In this document: in pieces, positions 62,563 to 64,000 of the stretch
Position numbering within the stretch: position 1 is the stretch's first letter
How the letters are laid out: the number at the start of each line of letters is the position of its first letter
DNA from: Tetrahymena thermophila SB210
Taxonomy: Eukaryota; Ciliophora; Oligohymenophorea; Hymenostomatida; Tetrahymenidae
Length of the DNA stretch: 64,000 nt
Direction: 5' to 3'
Assembly: GCF_000189635.1 (NCBI RefSeq)
Contig: NW_002476317.1
Span: 496,001-560,000 of the forward strand
Translations under genes and position numbers: made by a program
Notes under the pieces: model-generated
Database searches by the model: none
Told to the model about the DNA's origin: nothing
Seen by the model: only the letters and a program-made list of their open reading frames with translations

Positions 62563-64000
62563 ATGAAGAATAAGTTAAATAATATTAAAAAATTTATGAT
62601 TAAAGGCTAAGCCTATTTTACTATTCATATTTTTATGTTATGCTAGATTACTCTATTATTCTTTGGAGGTGTTAGCTCACAAAGTTCACTTGAAAGACTT
62701 TTAGTTGATCAAAATGTTTAATATAATATAATAGATAATTATATTTTACAATTAGATGGTTAAAGTTCAATCAAGCTAGATATATTACTAAATAACACTA
62801 ATGTCACGCAAGTTCTATAATTCTGTGAATAATAAAAAATTGAATTAAACATCTATATAGAGAATGTTTAAATCTACTAGAATAGCTAAGGGTTAGCTTT
62901 TTTAAATAATTGTAAAAATAGCTAAGTATAATTTTTGTCTATTAATCAATTAGCTTTAAAAAATGTTACTTTGGATATAAGTTTGGTAAACTTCAATCTT
63001 TAAATTTGTTAATTTTGCTAAATTCAGCAGGTATTACTATAAAATTTAAAATCAAATTAAGCAATTCTTGTTTATCCTTAAGTATTGAACTTGATAATTT
63101 AAGATCTCAAGTCTGATAGTTTTAGTATATTTTAATCAAAATTACCACTTTTAGAAATAGGAAACTAAACATAAAATTCAGTCATACAGCTAAAACAATT
63201 TATAATTCCATATTTAGAAGATAATAAATAAAATATTAGTGAAAATAGAAAATAAATTTCAGAGTCATTCAAAGAATTAGAAAATGGATATCAAAGTGAA
63301 TAAAGATCTTTAATTTTAATTTCTAATTAAAATTATAATTATCCTCAATTAAACATTAGCAATGTCAGTGTTGATTTTGTTAACAACAATATTAGATTTA
63401 TTGAGATTATAAATTATGGTGCTTAATTAATGCTGGAAAACTCATAATTTTATAGAAACAAAGCCCTTTATAATGGAGGTGCTATATATTCACAATCTAC
63501 TTTTCCATTAATAATATCTAATGTTACTTTTGATTCATGCTCTAGTGAATATTTTGGCGGTGCGGTTATGGCATACCAATTACAAATAATAAATTGCACA
63601 TTTATTAATTAGAAAAGTAAAATCGGGGGAGCTGTATTCACATCAAGCAAAGACTACTCAAAAATTACAAACACAATATTTATAAATAATAAAGCAACTA
63701 TTTGCTCCTAAGATGTCTTTCAATGCTAATGGTTTAATTATGATAAATAACACAGTACATGTGATCTATTTTAAATAGATTCAATATTTGAATATAACTA
63801 GTAGTTACAATAAACACCCTTATATATAAAACCAAATAATTACACTAAATCAATAATTCCTCCAGAAGATATAGATTACTTTCAAAGCACTCTAATGTAT
63901 GGTATTCTTTATATTATAAAATTTAAGATCAACAACTTTATAGCAAATATAACCACTTTTTCTTTAGACCAATAAATAGGAAATTTATATTCTTACTTAC
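62563..64000 (+). CDS. Large beta-helix membrane protein, 5' part, runs off window
   Basis: The frame from ATG 62563 stays open to the right edge (479 codons). A hydrophobic segment at about residues 16-40 (FTIHIFMLCQITLLFFGG) is a signal peptide or anchor. The rest is Asn/Gln/Ser/Ile-rich with short repeated strands. It contains pectin-lyase/PMP-type turns: YRNKALYNGGAIYS, SEYFGGAVMAYQLQ, QKSKIGGAVFTSS. Many potential N-glycosylation sites are present. Ciliates have many very large proteins of this kind that end in multiple transmembrane helices; the end of this one is outside the window. Likely a surface or adhesion protein; function unknown. Confidence 0.75.

Overview
The window reads as macronuclear DNA of a Tetrahymena-like oligohymenophorean ciliate. 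Every substantial gene uses TAA and TAG as glutamine, and only TGA stops translation. Base composition is extremely AT-rich between genes and less so inside them. Introns are GT-AG, mostly 42-80 nt, and very AT-rich. Read with the standard code, almost every gene here falls apart into short fragments. All gene models below were built by hand with the ciliate code; spliced lengths were checked to be multiples of three and ending in TGA.

Layout, left to right. 1-7.9 kb: a possible 60-aa ORF (-), a Q/N-rich hypothetical gene (+), a 66-aa secreted/membrane micropeptide (+), and an 807-aa unknown protein (+). 8.3-14.3 kb: a divergent pair, made of a nine-exon Cys-containing conserved protein (-) and a TBCC-domain protein of the TBCCD1 type (+). 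16.5-23.5 kb: a PX/BAR-like sorting nexin with repeated DPF motifs (+), facing ribosomal protein eS6 (-). 24.6-27.1 kb: a protein kinase with a huge Q/N-rich, internally duplicated tail (-). 28.5-34.8 kb: a small ORF (+), a coiled-coil RING protein (+) and a papain-family protease (-). 37.4-45.2 kb: four plus-strand genes (unknown; zinc finger/coiled-coil/SPRY-like; a VEFS-box SUZ12-like protein; zinc-motif/coiled-coil protein). 45.8-54.0 kb: three minus-strand genes (APC4, a thioredoxin-fold protein with a WSGPC site, a PP2C phosphatase). 55.1-64.0 kb: an LRR protein (+), an ankyrin-AGC kinase (-), a dual-specificity phosphatase (+), and the start of a large beta-helix membrane protein (+, cut by the window edge).

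There are no operons, CRISPR arrays, tRNA or rRNA genes, or recognisable transposons. Several products point to cytoskeleton, cilia, cell cycle or chromatin: TBCCD1, a dynein-light-chain-like thioredoxin, APC4, the SUZ12-like protein, kinases and phosphatases. Nothing shows that they act as one pathway. The most interesting leads are the nine-exon conserved protein sharing an intergenic region with TBCCD1, the stripped-down VEFS-box protein, the WSGPC thioredoxin, the DPF-repeat sorting nexin, and an isolated hairpin followed by an Sm-like site in the 19.7-21.0 kb gap.
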